From Pedobacter cryoconitis (GTDB lineage Bacteria > Bacteroidota > Bacteroidia > Sphingobacteriales > Sphingobacteriaceae), in the NCBI RefSeq assembly GCF_014200595.1, contig NZ_JACHCG010000001.1, positions 1,178,001 to 1,242,000 of the forward strand: a stretch of DNA of 64,000 bases, given 5' to 3'. Shown here piece by piece: positions 1 through 9,524 of the stretch (position 1 is the stretch's first letter; each line of letters opens with the position of its first letter). The translations under genes were made by a program, and so were the position numbers. Below the pieces are notes generated by a model. It searched no databases, was not told where the DNA came from, and was given only the letters and a program-made list of their open reading frames with translations.

Positions 1-189
1 ACCGGCGTTGATCTGCTTTATTTCGCCAAATGAATTATTTGTTCCGCTGGTCGTGATCTGGAAATCTGCTGCTGATTGAACAGCTTGTGCTGTTGCTGCG
101 CCACTAAGCATAACGAGCGGACCGGCTGCGATAGTGATCGCGGCCGCACTTAAGAAACGGCGACGATCATATTTAAGTTGTTCTGACAT
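1..189 (-). CDS. Tat-exported alpha/beta hydrolase, N-terminal part only
   Basis: The minus strand opens with ATG at 189 and stays open to the window edge, giving the first 63 residues. The N-terminus has a twin-arginine signal (DRRRFLSAAAITIAAG), a hydrophobic core and an Ala-rich cleavage region (GAATAQA). The mature start reads TSGTNNSFGEIKQINAG. This lead-in is what I recall from Tat-exported alpha/beta hydrolases of the epoxide hydrolase/haloalkane dehalogenase-like group. Export folded through Tat is supported directly by the RR motif. The enzyme class is inferred from the lead-in only, because the catalytic core lies outside the window. The gene is the divergent neighbour of the DUF1223 lipoprotein gene. 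Confidence 0.7.
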   Translation of the reverse strand, partial: MSEQLKYDRRRFLSAAAITIAAGPLVMLSGAATAQAVQSAADFQITTSGTNNSFGEIKQINAG

Positions 190-457
190 ATTATCTTTTT
201 TAAGGTTGGTTCAAAAATAGTACTGCACCAACTGCTGTTCTATCTATAAATGGTTTAAATAGGCTAATTTGATACTGGATAAGGCATTTTTGAACTTGAA
301 ATTTTTTGGCTGAATCCTGCGTTATTATGTGCAGTTGAATCGGGGATTTCCAGGGCGGGAAAAGACTGACTCGCCAGGAGTTATGCCGGATTCAACTGGT
401 TTCCTGTAAAAGACGCGTTGATTTTGAAATAATTTTGAGGAACAAATCAAAGAAAAT

Positions 458-1240
458 ATGAAAACTTCAGCAATGACAATCTGCTTCATGATCACCATTC
501 TATCTCTTACTGCATGTGGTCAGCATAAAGGAGCTGCTAAAAATGACATCGTAAAAACTGATGGAAAAGGTTTTGCCGTATTAGAGTTATTCACATCCGA
601 AGGCTGTTCAAGTTGTCCGCCTGCCGATGAGCTTCTGGCGAAAATACAAAAAGAAGTAAAGGATAAACCTGTTTACTTACTAGCTTATCACGTTGATTAT
701 TGGGACAGACAAGGATGGAAAGATATTTTTAGTAATGCTGATTATTCTAAAAGACAGGTACAATATGGAAATTGGTTGAATAACCCGCAAATTTATACTC
801 CGCAAGCAATTATAAACGGGAAGTCTGAATTTGTAGGGTCTGAAGAATCCCAGATCCGCCTTGCAATTTTAAAACAACTGGCTATCAATTCAGAGACTAC
901 ATTGACCCTTCAGGCAAAGCAGTCAGAAAAGGAAGTTCAGGTAAATTATCAGACTACAGGCGCACCAAAAGGAAGTGTTTTGGCTCTTGCTATCCTGCAA
1001 AAGAATGCACAAAGTAAAGTAGTACGGGGCGAGAATGCGGGACGTGAACTTTCACACGTACAAATCGTTCGCAAATTGCAAAGCAATTCTTTAAGTGCTA
1101 CAGGAAATGGAATAGTCACTATAGCATTGCCAAAAGATTTTAATGCGCAGGATTTTGAAATATTAGGGTTGATTCAGGATAAAGATAAGGGTGGGATTTT
1201 GGGCGCAGCTAAAGCCTCTTTAGTTCGTAATCATGATTAA
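458..1240 (+). CDS. DUF1223 thioredoxin-like lipoprotein
   Basis: 260 residues. The N-terminus is a lipoprotein signal ending in LSLTACGQ, so lipidation at Cys20 is expected. The core begins with VLELFTSEGCSSCPPADELL, the hallmark of DUF1223: a thioredoxin-like fold with a CxxC pair followed by PP. Further family segments are YHVDYWDRQGWKD and the stretch around NPQIYTPQAIINGK. The biochemical role of DUF1223 proteins is not established; the CxxC suggests redox or metal chemistry in the periplasm. The gene stands alone: a divergent gene lies upstream and a near-perfect hairpin terminator directly follows the stop. Confidence 0.85.
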   Translation: MKTSAMTICFMITILSLTACGQHKGAAKNDIVKTDGKGFAVLELFTSEGCSSCPPADELLAKIQKEVKDKPVYLLAYHVDYWDRQGWKDIFSNADYSKRQVQYGNWLNNPQIYTPQAIINGKSEFVGSEESQIRLAILKQLAINSETTLTLQAKQSEKEVQVNYQTTGAPKGSVLALAILQKNAQSKVVRGENAGRELSHVQIVRKLQSNSLSATGNGIVTIALPKDFNAQDFEILGLIQDKDKGGILGAAKASLVRNHD

Positions 1241-1250
1241 TTATTTTTCC

Positions 1251-1288
1251 ATAAAAAGAGATCTAAAATTGTTTAGATCTCTTTTTAT
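1251..1288. terminator. 17-bp hairpin terminator, usable on both strands
   Basis: A perfect inverted repeat has arms 1251-1267 and 1272-1288 and a 4-nt loop. The outer part of the stem is A5 on one side and T5 on the other, so it can end transcription of the DUF1223 gene and also anything arriving on the minus strand. Confidence 0.85.
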
Positions 1289-1302
1289 GATGTTTTATCT
1301 CT

Positions 1303-1392
1303 CTAAATAAGTTCAAGACTTTGACGTACTGCGCTCATTGCACTCCAGAATCCGGCGAATCCTCCGCCTATTATTACTAACTTTTTTCTCAT
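1303..1392 (-). pseudogene. N-terminal stump of an FAD/NAD(P)-dependent oxidoreductase
   Basis: A 29-codon minus-strand ORF starts at 1392 and reads MRKKLVIIGGGFAGFWSAMS before ending at 1303. GGGFAG after a beta strand is the dinucleotide-binding start of NADH dehydrogenase-like flavoproteins, which normally run to about 400 residues. The reading frame stops just before the terminator at 1251-1288 and no continuation is visible in the other frames, so this looks like the remnant of a deleted gene. It lies next to a broken regulator, which supports local decay. Confidence 0.6.
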
Positions 1393-1535
1393 GATCTGCT
1401 GGTTATTTTGTCAATTGTAGTGTGTACATTTTTAATGGATTGTTCAAATAGATCGCCGCCAAAAGCCTCTCCATTAAGGAAGTCTCCTGAATATCATCAA
1501 CCCCCATAATGTTAAAGACTGTTTTCAGATAAGGT

Positions 1536-2681
1536 TTGCGCCGTAAAACGATCATGGCTGCTTATAATGACCTGATCGCAGAGGACTGGGTTGAAAGTGA
1601 GGAAAGAAAAGGATATCGGGTTCCTTCGCGGTTACCATTTGATCAGCTCGACCATATACCGGCATTACCAAAAATATCACCAGGATATCAATTAATTGTA
1701 GATGATGGTTTTCCTGAGACTGATATTTTTCCTATTGAAAAGATATTAAAAGAATACCGGAAACTTTTGGGATTTAACATACTTAAAAAATCTGCGTCCG
1801 TTGGGATATAGGGGGAAGCAATAGGTTTAAAGAAGCATTGCATTCCTTTTTAAATGAGACCAGGGGGCTGAATATAACGACAGAGAATTTAATTATTACC
1901 CGTGGTGCGCAGATGGCTATCTATATAGCGGCATCACTGATAGTGAGGGAATGGATATCGATGCGGTAGAAAATGCATTAAAGAATCAAAAAATAAAGTT
2001 ACTATATATCATTCCGCATCATCATCATCCTACTACCGTTACTTTAAGTTCTGCACGCAGAACAAAATTGCTGGAATTGATCAGGACTTATCAGTTACCT
2101 GTTATTGAAGATGATTACGATTATGATTTTCAATATCAATATAGTCGGTATTTACCTTTGGCGAGTGGTGAACATGATGGAAACGTTATTTATATTGGTT
2201 CATTAACTAAGGTACTGGGGGCTCCGTTCAGGTTAGGTTATATGATTTCAACAGGTGATTTTTTACGGAGTGCGATGAAATTTAAATCATTGATTGATTT
2301 AAGAAGCGATGTTCTGATGGAAGGGGCAATCGCATCATTAATGAGCAGTGGCGAATTTTCCAGGCATATCAAAAAAGCGAATAAGTTGTATGGATTTCGC
2401 TGTGATTATAGTGCTGATTTAATCAAGAGTGAATTAAGTGAAATGATTGAATTTACAAAGCCGCAAGGAGGAATGGCGCTTTGGTTAAGGTTCAAAAAAA
2501 GGAATTTCCGGTTTCACAGGTAATTAATAAGGCTTCGTCAATGGGGTTGCAGCTTTTAGGAAGTAGTTATTCCAGAGGGAAAGAGTTAAAGCATAAGGGG
2601 ATCAGGTTTGGTTTTGCTTCTGTGAATGAGTCAGATATTGACTTTGCAGTGGAAGTTTTGAAGAAAATAAGTTTGAAATGA
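1536..2681 (+). pseudogene. Decayed MocR/PdxR-type regulator (GntR HTH plus aminotransferase-like domain)
   Basis: Three pieces in different frames add up to a MocR protein. 1536-1811 holds the end of the HTH (RRKTIMAAYNDLIAEDWVES) and the linker. Around 1800 a base is missing from a G run; restoring it continues into DIGGSNRFKEALHSFLNE and on to about 1945. There roughly 30 codons of the aminotransferase-like domain are absent and the frame changes to the piece starting at 1951 (MDIDAVENAL). That piece carries the PLP-lysine region IYIGSLTKVLGAPFRLGY. At about 2493-2505 an A run shifts the frame again and the C-terminus finishes at 2681. The first half of the HTH is not readable; the bases 1435-1535 may hold eroded remains. 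The gene cannot make a full protein. The histidine run at about 2013 belongs to the family's PHH..PTT motif and is not a metal site. Confidence 0.8.
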
Positions 2682-2694
2682 TTGCATATGCCTG

Positions 2695-3252
2695 TTAAGA
2701 GCCTTTTTTTGACTTAAGCTTGTATAAGTATATACTTTTATTTCCCGTTTTGTCTTCTTTAGATAAAACTCCTGAATCCGTTAACCTGTTTAGTTGTCTT
2801 GAGATTTCTTTGCTGCTGAAATCTCGTTTATATTCTTTTTTTATATATTTTCTGACATAATTAACTTCTCTCTGTTCAGCAAAGAACATCGTTGGAATTA
2901 ATTCCTTTTTTATAAAATAAGCTATACTTTCTTCTCCTTGTCTGGCGACGAAGAATTGAGGATTGTTGACATTTTCTTCGTAGAAATTTTTGATGGTCTC
3001 TATAGTTTCCCATTTTTTGAGTTTAAAAAGTTTGGCTGAGAAGATCACATCAATTTCTACTCCGAAGAAGTCTGCTATCTTTCCGGCGGTTTTACTTGAA
3101 ATAGAGGCTTTTCCATTTTTTATTGTGCGAAGATGGTTAACAGATATATCAGTTGCAATTGCCAATCCTGTAACGTTGATGCCCGTTTGGTCTAGTAAAG
3201 AAGTAAGCTGATTTCCAACTAGTTCAGCCCTCTGATATTCATTTTCTTCCAT
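2695..3252 (-). CDS. XRE-type HTH transcriptional regulator with C-terminal winged-helix-like domain
   Basis: 185 residues. Residues about 12-70 form a Cro/C1-type helix-turn-helix (LLDQTGINVTGLAIATDISV, then NHLRTIKNGKASIS) followed by an IADFFGVEID dimer helix. The C-terminal half (about 120-180) has the look of a winged helix: SSKEISRQLNRLTDSGVL then a wing SKEDKTGNKSIYLYKL. This resembles cytoplasmic regulators that pair an XRE reader with a second DNA- or partner-binding domain. Its target is unknown. It converges with the broken MocR gene, with 13 bases between the two ends. Confidence 0.75.
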   Translation of the reverse strand: MEENEYQRAELVGNQLTSLLDQTGINVTGLAIATDISVNHLRTIKNGKASISSKTAGKIADFFGVEIDVIFSAKLFKLKKWETIETIKNFYEENVNNPQFFVARQGEESIAYFIKKELIPTMFFAEQREVNYVRKYIKKEYKRDFSSKEISRQLNRLTDSGVLSKEDKTGNKSIYLYKLKSKKGS

Positions 3253-3582
3253 AATAAATCAAAAAGAGATATAAATCTGTCCTCATTATTAATGAAATAG
3301 TTGTTATTATGGATTCAGAATTATATCTTTACACTATGATTTAATAGATATCTCGAACAGAGAAATATTGTATGATGATTTTCTTTATCATACGCTTATT
3401 AAACAGAGGCTTATTCCTATATTTTAAGATTATTTATCCTTCCTTCCGACAAAAGTCGTGATGCATCCTGCATGCACAAAAAACCTAAAACTATAACCTA
3501 AATCCTTTTTGAATGCCGGTCAATCCATTCTGACAAGAATTGGTATTGATCATTAATTTTTAATGATAACTAACCGATAAAC
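3253..3582. other. 330-bp intergenic region between the XRE regulator and the TlpA/SusCD operon
   Basis: AT-rich and without a convincing ORF on either strand. It must hold two divergent promoters. The only structure seen is a short inverted repeat, arms 3370-3376 and 3387-3393, whose meaning is unclear. No exact TAnnTTTG element was found at a useful distance. Confidence 0.5.
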
Positions 3583-4881
3583 ATGAAAAAAACGATCTCA
3601 ATAATCGCTATGGCCACGCTTTGCCTTTTTTTAAGTGTAACAGCTCAGGCTCAGGTAACGAAACAAACTTATAAACCTGTTAAAATAGGGGACAGAATCC
3701 CTGATGTAACATTGACTAATATTTATAACTATAAGACTACAAAAACTAATCTTTCTGATTTTAAGGCTAAACTGATTATTCTTGATTTCTGGGCAACTTA
3801 TTGTACTTCTTGTGCATCTGATTTTCCGAAAACAGAAGAGCTGCAAAAAAAATATGGAGTAGAAGTTCAATTTATTAAAGTGACTAATCAGACAAGGGCA
3901 GAGGCATTACCTTTCCTAGAGAAATTTTATAAAGATAAACCATCAATTATTCCATCAATTACTGACGACAAGGTATTTCATAAACTATTTCCTCATCACT
4001 CTATCCCACACTATGTGTGGCTGGATCAAAGTGGAAAAGTAGTCGCTGCTACTACTGGTAATCAAATCAAAGAGAAGTATATTGATCGGTTTCTAAATAC
4101 TGATACAATTGGAAATATGCGTGTCAAAATCGACATAGATACAAAAAAACCACTGTTCATTGCCAGTGACCTATTAAAAAACAACCAATTAAAATATTAT
4201 TCTATTTTTTTTCGGGGCAGATATTATGGGATGAATCCTGGGTTTAGACGTATAAATAACGACTCGGGTGTTCAAACAGGGGTGGCTATGACTAATTTGT
4301 CACTATCAATCATGTATAGCCTGATTATGTCTAACCTCTTTGAGCAAAAGGGACAACAATATCAGGAAAGCAGAAGTATTATTCTGGTAAAGAATCCCGC
4401 TTTGTTAATAGATAATGATGAGGTTGAAGATGATGATCTGGATGAACGCTATACTTACGGATGTAATGCACCTGATCTGAAAAATGTTCCTTTGTATCAA
4501 TATATATTGGAGGATCTGAACCGATATACTAATTACCTGGGAAGTATAGAGAAAACTAAAGTTAAATGTTTGTTATTGAGACGTAAAGGTAGTGCTGATA
4601 AGATAAAAACTAAAGGTGGTGTTTCTCAGAATACTCTTTTTTCTGATACAGAGTCTAAAATAACTAATTATTCTCTTAAATATTTCATGATCAGTCTTAC
4701 TGGTTTGCCTTTTATTAAAGCTCCTTTATTCGATGAAACAGGGTACAATTTCAATGTTGATATTTCTTTATCTAAGCAGACAAGTCTGTCGGGTTTAAGA
4801 AAAGAGCTTAAAGCTTATAACCTGGAGTTGGTTGAAGGAGTCAGATACCTTGATATGTTCGTATTAAGGGATAAGAAATAA
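3583..4881 (+). CDS. TlpA-like thioredoxin-fold protein linked to SusCD
   Basis: 432 residues with a Sec signal peptide (MKKTISIIAMATLCLFLSVT, ending AQAQ). Residues about 35-165 form a TlpA/ResA-type thioredoxin domain with the active site DFWATYCTSCASDFP, so the redox pair is C-T-S-C. The rest, about 265 residues, is an extension without a motif that I recognise. Proteins of this kind are common in Bacteroidota as the first gene of SusC/SusD operons. The role is inferred to be disulfide reduction or isomerisation in the periplasm, perhaps for the cargo or for the partner proteins. The stop lies 10 bases before the SusC start, so co-transcription is very likely. Confidence 0.8.
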   Translation: MKKTISIIAMATLCLFLSVTAQAQVTKQTYKPVKIGDRIPDVTLTNIYNYKTTKTNLSDFKAKLIILDFWATYCTSCASDFPKTEELQKKYGVEVQFIKVTNQTRAEALPFLEKFYKDKPSIIPSITDDKVFHKLFPHHSIPHYVWLDQSGKVVAATTGNQIKEKYIDRFLNTDTIGNMRVKIDIDTKKPLFIASDLLKNNQLKYYSIFFRGRYYGMNPGFRRINNDSGVQTGVAMTNLSLSIMYSLIMSNLFEQKGQQYQESRSIILVKNPALLIDNDEVEDDDLDERYTYGCNAPDLKNVPLYQYILEDLNRYTNYLGSIEKTKVKCLLLRRKGSADKIKTKGGVSQNTLFSDTESKITNYSLKYFMISLTGLPFIKAPLFDETGYNFNVDISLSKQTSLSGLRKELKAYNLELVEGVRYLDMFVLRDKK

Positions 4882-4891
4882 CGAAAAGAAG

Positions 4892-7800
4892 ATGAGGAAC
4901 TTAATCATAATCATAGTGTTGATCATTTTCACACTTAGTGTTAACGGCCAGCAAAAAAATAATGGAAAGGTGATATCTGCTGAGACTGGTGAACCATTAA
5001 ACCGGGTGACTATCAAAAGCGGCAGCACAAAAAATATGATTTATACAGATGAAAATGGCTTGTTCGTGCTCTTGCTAAATTCTGAAAAGGATACACTTGA
5101 ATGCACGCGTGTAGGCTATAGAAAAAAAAGAATGCTTGTCCATCAGGGTGAATCTTTACTTATTAAAATGGAACCTCTTGAACAAATTCTGGAAGAAGTT
5201 AGTATTGTTTCATCTGGTTACCAGAAGTTAGCTAAAGAGAGAGTTACTGGTTCTTTTAGTTTTATTGGGCAAAAAATTTTCAATCAGCAGGTAGGGACAA
5301 CAGTTTTAAGCAGGTTAGAAGCGATAACTAACGGTGTATTTGTGGATAGAAGTACAGTGGGTGGCAGAGGTAATCTGGTTGTAAGGGGACTGAGTACAAT
5401 TCGCGGAGCTAAAGGTGCTTTGATTATACTTGATAATTTTCCTTATGAAGGCAATCTGGATAACCTGAATCCAAATGATATTGCAAATATCACTGTGCTA
5501 AAAGATGCGGCAGCAACTTCCATCTGGGGGGCAAGAGCCGGAAATGGAGTCATTGTGATTACGACTAAAAGAGGGAAATTTAATCAGCCTTTAACTATAG
5601 ATTTCAATGTAAATAGTACAATTATTACTAAACCTGATTTTGGCTACCTGAACCAAATGTCTTCCGCTGATTTTATAGCAGTAGAAGAATTATTATATAC
5701 AAAAGGAAGATATAAAGATGATATCACTTCTATCAATAGAATAGGGCTTACCCCGATTGTAGAGTTGTTAATCAGGAAAGATAAGGGGGAAATATCCAAC
5801 GATTTTTATAACGCTGCAAAAGCTGATTTGGGTAGGGTTGACATAAGAGACCAGTATGCCAGATATATTTATCAGCAAGGTTTAAACCAGCAGTATGCGC
5901 TAAGTTTAAATGGAGGTTCAGCCCGCCAAAATTGGAGCTTAGCGACCGGGTATGATCACAATTCTTCTGAATTGGATGAAAAGTATAACCGATTTAATAT
6001 GCGTTTCCAAAACACATTACGCCTTGTTAAAAATTTAGAGTTAACAGCGTCAATGTTTTATACACAAAGTAAAAGTAGTTCTGGTAGACCAGCGTATGGG
6101 ATGATCAGGTCTGGTACAGACCTGTATCCCTATGCGCGTTTTGCTGATGATCAGGGTAACTCGCTGCCTATCATGAAGGACAATCGTATGGGATATATTG
6201 ATACAGTTGGTAAGGGAAGATTGTTGGATTGGAAATATTATCCATTGGAAGATTATAAGCATTTAGTAAATACAGTGTCGGTCAGTGACCTGCTGATTAG
6301 TACTGGTTTGAATTACAGGCTGATCAATGGGTTATTTCTGGATGTAAAATATCAATTTGAAAGACAGCAAACAAACGGGAGAAATCTGAGCGATAAGGAT
6401 AGCTATTTTGCGAGGAATCTGGTGAATACTTACACGCAGCTTCCTACTGCAAAAGAGATAATTTATAAGGTTCCAAAGGGCGGTGTGTTGGATTTAGCTA
6501 ATAATGTACTACAGTCTCATAATTTGAGGGGGCAGTTAAATTATAGTAATAACTGGAATAAACACGAGGTCAATATTATTGCTGGCGGTGAACGCAGAGA
6601 TTCAAAAACTTTGTTTGATCAGAGCCGTGTTTATGGGTATGATGACCTCTTGATGAATTATGGGAATGTAGATTATCTCACTTCTTTTCCAGAGTTTAAA
6701 ACAGGTACACGAAGCTATATTTCCGATAACAGAAGTCTGGATGAAAACGTAAACCGTTTTGTTTCTGCTTATGCAAATGGTTCGTATACTTATGATGGTA
6801 AGTATACAGTATCTATGAGTGCAAGAAGTGATGCTTCGAATTTGTTTGGGTTAAAGGCCAACGATAGGTGGAATCCTTTATGGTCTGCGGGTGCTTCGTG
6901 GGAGGTTAGTAAAGAAAATTTTTATCATTTGACATTGCTGCCTTATTTAAGATTGAGGTCGACTTATGGTGTGAGTGGAAATGTAGATCCCTACATGACT
7001 GCTGTAACTACCATTGCTTATATGAGAAATTCCAAATACACACCTTCGCCAGCGGCACAGTTTCGCAATTTCTTTAATCCGGATTTGACCTGGGAACGAT
7101 CGGCAATGTTTAATCTGGCACTGGATTTTAGATTTAAAGGGAACAGATTTTCTGGTAGTATTGAATATTTTAATAAAAGGGGAACAAATCTTTTTGGCAA
7201 CGAACTAATTGATTATACCGGTGGAATTGGTTCTATAGTACTGAAAAATGCAGCAAGTACAAAAGGAAACGGTATGGATATAGAAGTAAATACTTTAAAT
7301 ATAGTTGCAGGTGATTTTAGCTGGGCCAGTAATCTGAATACCAGTTTTTATAAAGATCAGGTGATCGATTATTATTTACCTGATATGCAGGCTAACAATT
7401 TTATCAGATCAATGCCTTCAATATCTGGTATTACTGGTAAACCTGTTTTTGCAATCTATTCTTATAAATCCGCTGGCCTTGATCCTTTAAATGGTAATCC
7501 TAGAGGATATGTAAACGGAACTGTTAGTGATGATTATCTATTGCTAACAGGGAATACCGTCAAATTGAAAGACTTGAATTATCATGGTTCTGCTCTACCT
7601 GTATTTTATGGATCTCTTGGCAATACTTTTACTTATAAAGGGATTAGTCTCGCTGTGAGGTTTACTTATAAACTGGGATACTATTTCAGGAAATCTTCAA
7701 TCAATTATGGAAGCCTTATTAGTGAAGGAATAGGGCATGCTGACTATGGGGCACGCTGGCAGAAGCCTGGAGATGAATCGTCCACTAAAATTCCTTCATT

Positions 7801-8086
7801 AGTTTATCCAAATAATGCTTCAAGGGATGTCTTTTATATGGGTTCTGAAGTGCTTGTAGACAGAGCAGATCATATTCGCTTACAGTTTGTAAATCTTTCT
7901 TATGATTTGCATCAGGATAAGATGAAATTTTTGCCTTTTAAAAGTATGTCTATCTATATAAATGCAGCCAACCTGGGCTTGATATGGACAGCCAATAAAG
8001 ACAATCTTGACCCTGATTACCAGATGCCAAATGTACTTAAACCTTCAAAGACTTTTTCTCTTGGAATCCGTGCTAACTTAAACTAA
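4892..8086 (+). CDS. SusC/RagA-family TonB-dependent outer-membrane transporter
   Basis: 1064 residues. After the signal peptide (MRNLIIIIVLIIFTLSVNGQ) there is a carboxypeptidase-regulatory-like beta sandwich (about 22-95: GKVISAETGEPLNRVTI) and then the plug domain. The plug holds the SusC signature VLKDAAATSIWGARAGNGVI at about residue 207 followed by ITTKRG, and a 22-strand barrel follows. No long helical signal-transduction domain precedes the plug, so it is not a sigma/anti-sigma-linked transducer. It forms the barrel under the SusD lid encoded 4 bases downstream. The substrate cannot be told: no glycosidase or peptidase lies in this operon, only the thioredoxin protein. Confidence 0.92.
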   Translation: MRNLIIIIVLIIFTLSVNGQQKNNGKVISAETGEPLNRVTIKSGSTKNMIYTDENGLFVLLLNSEKDTLECTRVGYRKKRMLVHQGESLLIKMEPLEQILEEVSIVSSGYQKLAKERVTGSFSFIGQKIFNQQVGTTVLSRLEAITNGVFVDRSTVGGRGNLVVRGLSTIRGAKGALIILDNFPYEGNLDNLNPNDIANITVLKDAAATSIWGARAGNGVIVITTKRGKFNQPLTIDFNVNSTIITKPDFGYLNQMSSADFIAVEELLYTKGRYKDDITSINRIGLTPIVELLIRKDKGEISNDFYNAAKADLGRVDIRDQYARYIYQQGLNQQYALSLNGGSARQNWSLATGYDHNSSELDEKYNRFNMRFQNTLRLVKNLELTASMFYTQSKSSSGRPAYGMIRSGTDLYPYARFADDQGNSLPIMKDNRMGYIDTVGKGRLLDWKYYPLEDYKHLVNTVSVSDLLISTGLNYRLINGLFLDVKYQFERQQTNGRNLSDKDSYFARNLVNTYTQLPTAKEIIYKVPKGGVLDLANNVLQSHNLRGQLNYSNNWNKHEVNIIAGGERRDSKTLFDQSRVYGYDDLLMNYGNVDYLTSFPEFKTGTRSYISDNRSLDENVNRFVSAYANGSYTYDGKYTVSMSARSDASNLFGLKANDRWNPLWSAGASWEVSKENFYHLTLLPYLRLRSTYGVSGNVDPYMTAVTTIAYMRNSKYTPSPAAQFRNFFNPDLTWERSAMFNLALDFRFKGNRFSGSIEYFNKRGTNLFGNELIDYTGGIGSIVLKNAASTKGNGMDIEVNTLNIVAGDFSWASNLNTSFYKDQVIDYYLPDMQANNFIRSMPSISGITGKPVFAIYSYKSAGLDPLNGNPRGYVNGTVSDDYLLLTGNTVKLKDLNYHGSALPVFYGSLGNTFTYKGISLAVRFTYKLGYYFRKSSINYGSLISEGIGHADYGARWQKPGDESSTKIPSLVYPNNASRDVFYMGSEVLVDRADHIRLQFVNLSYDLHQDKMKFLPFKSMSIYINAANLGLIWTANKDNLDPDYQMPNVLKPSKTFSLGIRANLN

Positions 8087-8090
8087 ACAG

Positions 8091-9470
8091 ATGATGAATA
8101 GATTATATAAAATTATAACAGCTGTTCTGGTAATTTGCTGTTTGATAAACCTGATAGGGTGTGAAAAATTTCTGGATGAAAAAACCAGTAGAAAGCTGGC
8201 TGTTCCTACTACGTTAGGAGACTTCCAGGCTTTGCTTGATAATGTACCTAAGATAAACCAAAACTCACCCAGTGCGGGGGAAATAAGCTCAGATAATTAC
8301 TATCTAACTGATGAAAAATGGGAGTCTCTCGCAGACGAAAATGAACGCAGGAAGTATACCTGGGAAAAAGATCATCTATTCGCTAATAGTTTTAATGAAT
8401 GGGACGATATTTATCAGGCAATTTATTTTTGTAACACCGTTTTATCAGGCGTAGATAAAGTAAAAAGAACCGGATCAAATGCTACTGAATGGGATAATGT
8501 AAAAGGTCAGGCACTTTATTGCAGAGGAAATAATTATCTGGACGCCACAGTGATCTGGAGTGAGGCTTATGATAAGGAAAGTGCACCATCTGATTTGGGT
8601 TTGCCATTGCGTTTGAATACAGATTTTAATGAAGTTTCTATAAGATCAAGTGTTCAGCAGACCTATGCACAGATTATTCAGGACGTGAAAGGCTCAATAG
8701 CTTTATTGCCTCTGGTGCCACTATCAAAATTCCGGCCTTCAAAATCAGCTGCTTACGGACTGTTAGCCAGAGCATATTTATCAATGCGGGATTATGAAAA
8801 TGCTTATAAATATGCAGATTCTTGCTTGTCTTTAAATTCTAATCTATTGGATTACAATACGATTGATTATGGAGGGATTTATCCTTTTACAGTAGCGAAT
8901 AATACGGAGGTGATCTATTTTAGATTTATGAGTTCGACAGATATCATTTATGATACGACGCCTATTATAATTCCTGAAATATATGATTCTTATGCACTAA
9001 ATGACTTGAGAAAACAGGCGTTTTTTGAGAAGAATGATGAAGATGAGACTTATTATTTTAAGGGTGGTTATGGAGGAGGAATAAGCTTGTTTTGTGGAAT
9101 TGCTACGAATGAGATTTTTTTGATAAAAGCAGAGTGTCTTGCCAGGATGGGGAAGGCCAGTGAGAGTATTGATTTGCTGAATTCTTTAGTAGTTAAACGT
9201 CGGGATAAGACTAAAGTTTATGTCCCTTATACTGCTGCTAATGCTAATGAAGCACTTCATCTTGTTTTAAAAGAACGAAGAAAGGAATTACTGATGACTG
9301 GACTAAGATGGATGGATATTAAACGGTTAAATAAAGAGGGAGCGAATATAATGCTGACCAGAACTTTGCATGGACAAACGTATAATCTTCAGCCTAATGA
9401 TTTAAGATTTGCTTTACCTATTCCAGAAGATGTGATTGCTACATCTGGAATAAGTCAGAATAAAAGATAA
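8091..9470 (+). CDS. SusD/RagB-family surface lipoprotein
   Basis: 459 residues. The signal peptide ends in LINLIGCEKFLDE, so the mature protein is lipid-anchored at Cys24 or 25, depending on which of two adjacent ATG codons is used. The TPR-like helices of the SusD fold follow; recognisable family stretches are ALYCRGNNYLDATVIW, SKSAAYGLLARAYLSMRDYE and, near the end, LKERRKELLMTGLRWMDIKR. It is the nutrient-binding lid for the preceding SusC. The spacing of 4 bases indicates translational coupling. A hairpin terminator follows directly. Confidence 0.92.
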   Translation: MMNRLYKIITAVLVICCLINLIGCEKFLDEKTSRKLAVPTTLGDFQALLDNVPKINQNSPSAGEISSDNYYLTDEKWESLADENERRKYTWEKDHLFANSFNEWDDIYQAIYFCNTVLSGVDKVKRTGSNATEWDNVKGQALYCRGNNYLDATVIWSEAYDKESAPSDLGLPLRLNTDFNEVSIRSSVQQTYAQIIQDVKGSIALLPLVPLSKFRPSKSAAYGLLARAYLSMRDYENAYKYADSCLSLNSNLLDYNTIDYGGIYPFTVANNTEVIYFRFMSSTDIIYDTTPIIIPEIYDSYALNDLRKQAFFEKNDEDETYYFKGGYGGGISLFCGIATNEIFLIKAECLARMGKASESIDLLNSLVVKRRDKTKVYVPYTAANANEALHLVLKERRKELLMTGLRWMDIKRLNKEGANIMLTRTLHGQTYNLQPNDLRFALPIPEDVIATSGISQNKR

Positions 9471-9477
9471 TAGTAAG

Positions 9478-9523
9478 AACTCCATGGATAAGGCCTTAAC
9501 AAAGAATTACCCATGGAGTTTTA
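9478..9523. terminator. Hairpin terminator between converging genes
   Basis: Perfect 10-bp arms at 9478-9487 and 9511-9520 enclose a 23-nt loop and are followed by TTAATT. It closes the TlpA/SusC/SusD operon and lies just outside the stop of the minus-strand gene that converges on it. Confidence 0.65.
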
Positions 9524-9524
9524 A

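Noticed and set aside
2010..2035. Histidine-rich metal-binding stretch
   Set aside because: It is the PHH..PTT motif normal to MocR proteins, in a dead gene.
4892..8086. Siderophore receptor for the NRPS product
   Set aside because: It is a SusC with its own SusD and lies 30 kb away; no FpvA-like signalling domain and no siderophore-type residues are predicted in the peptide.
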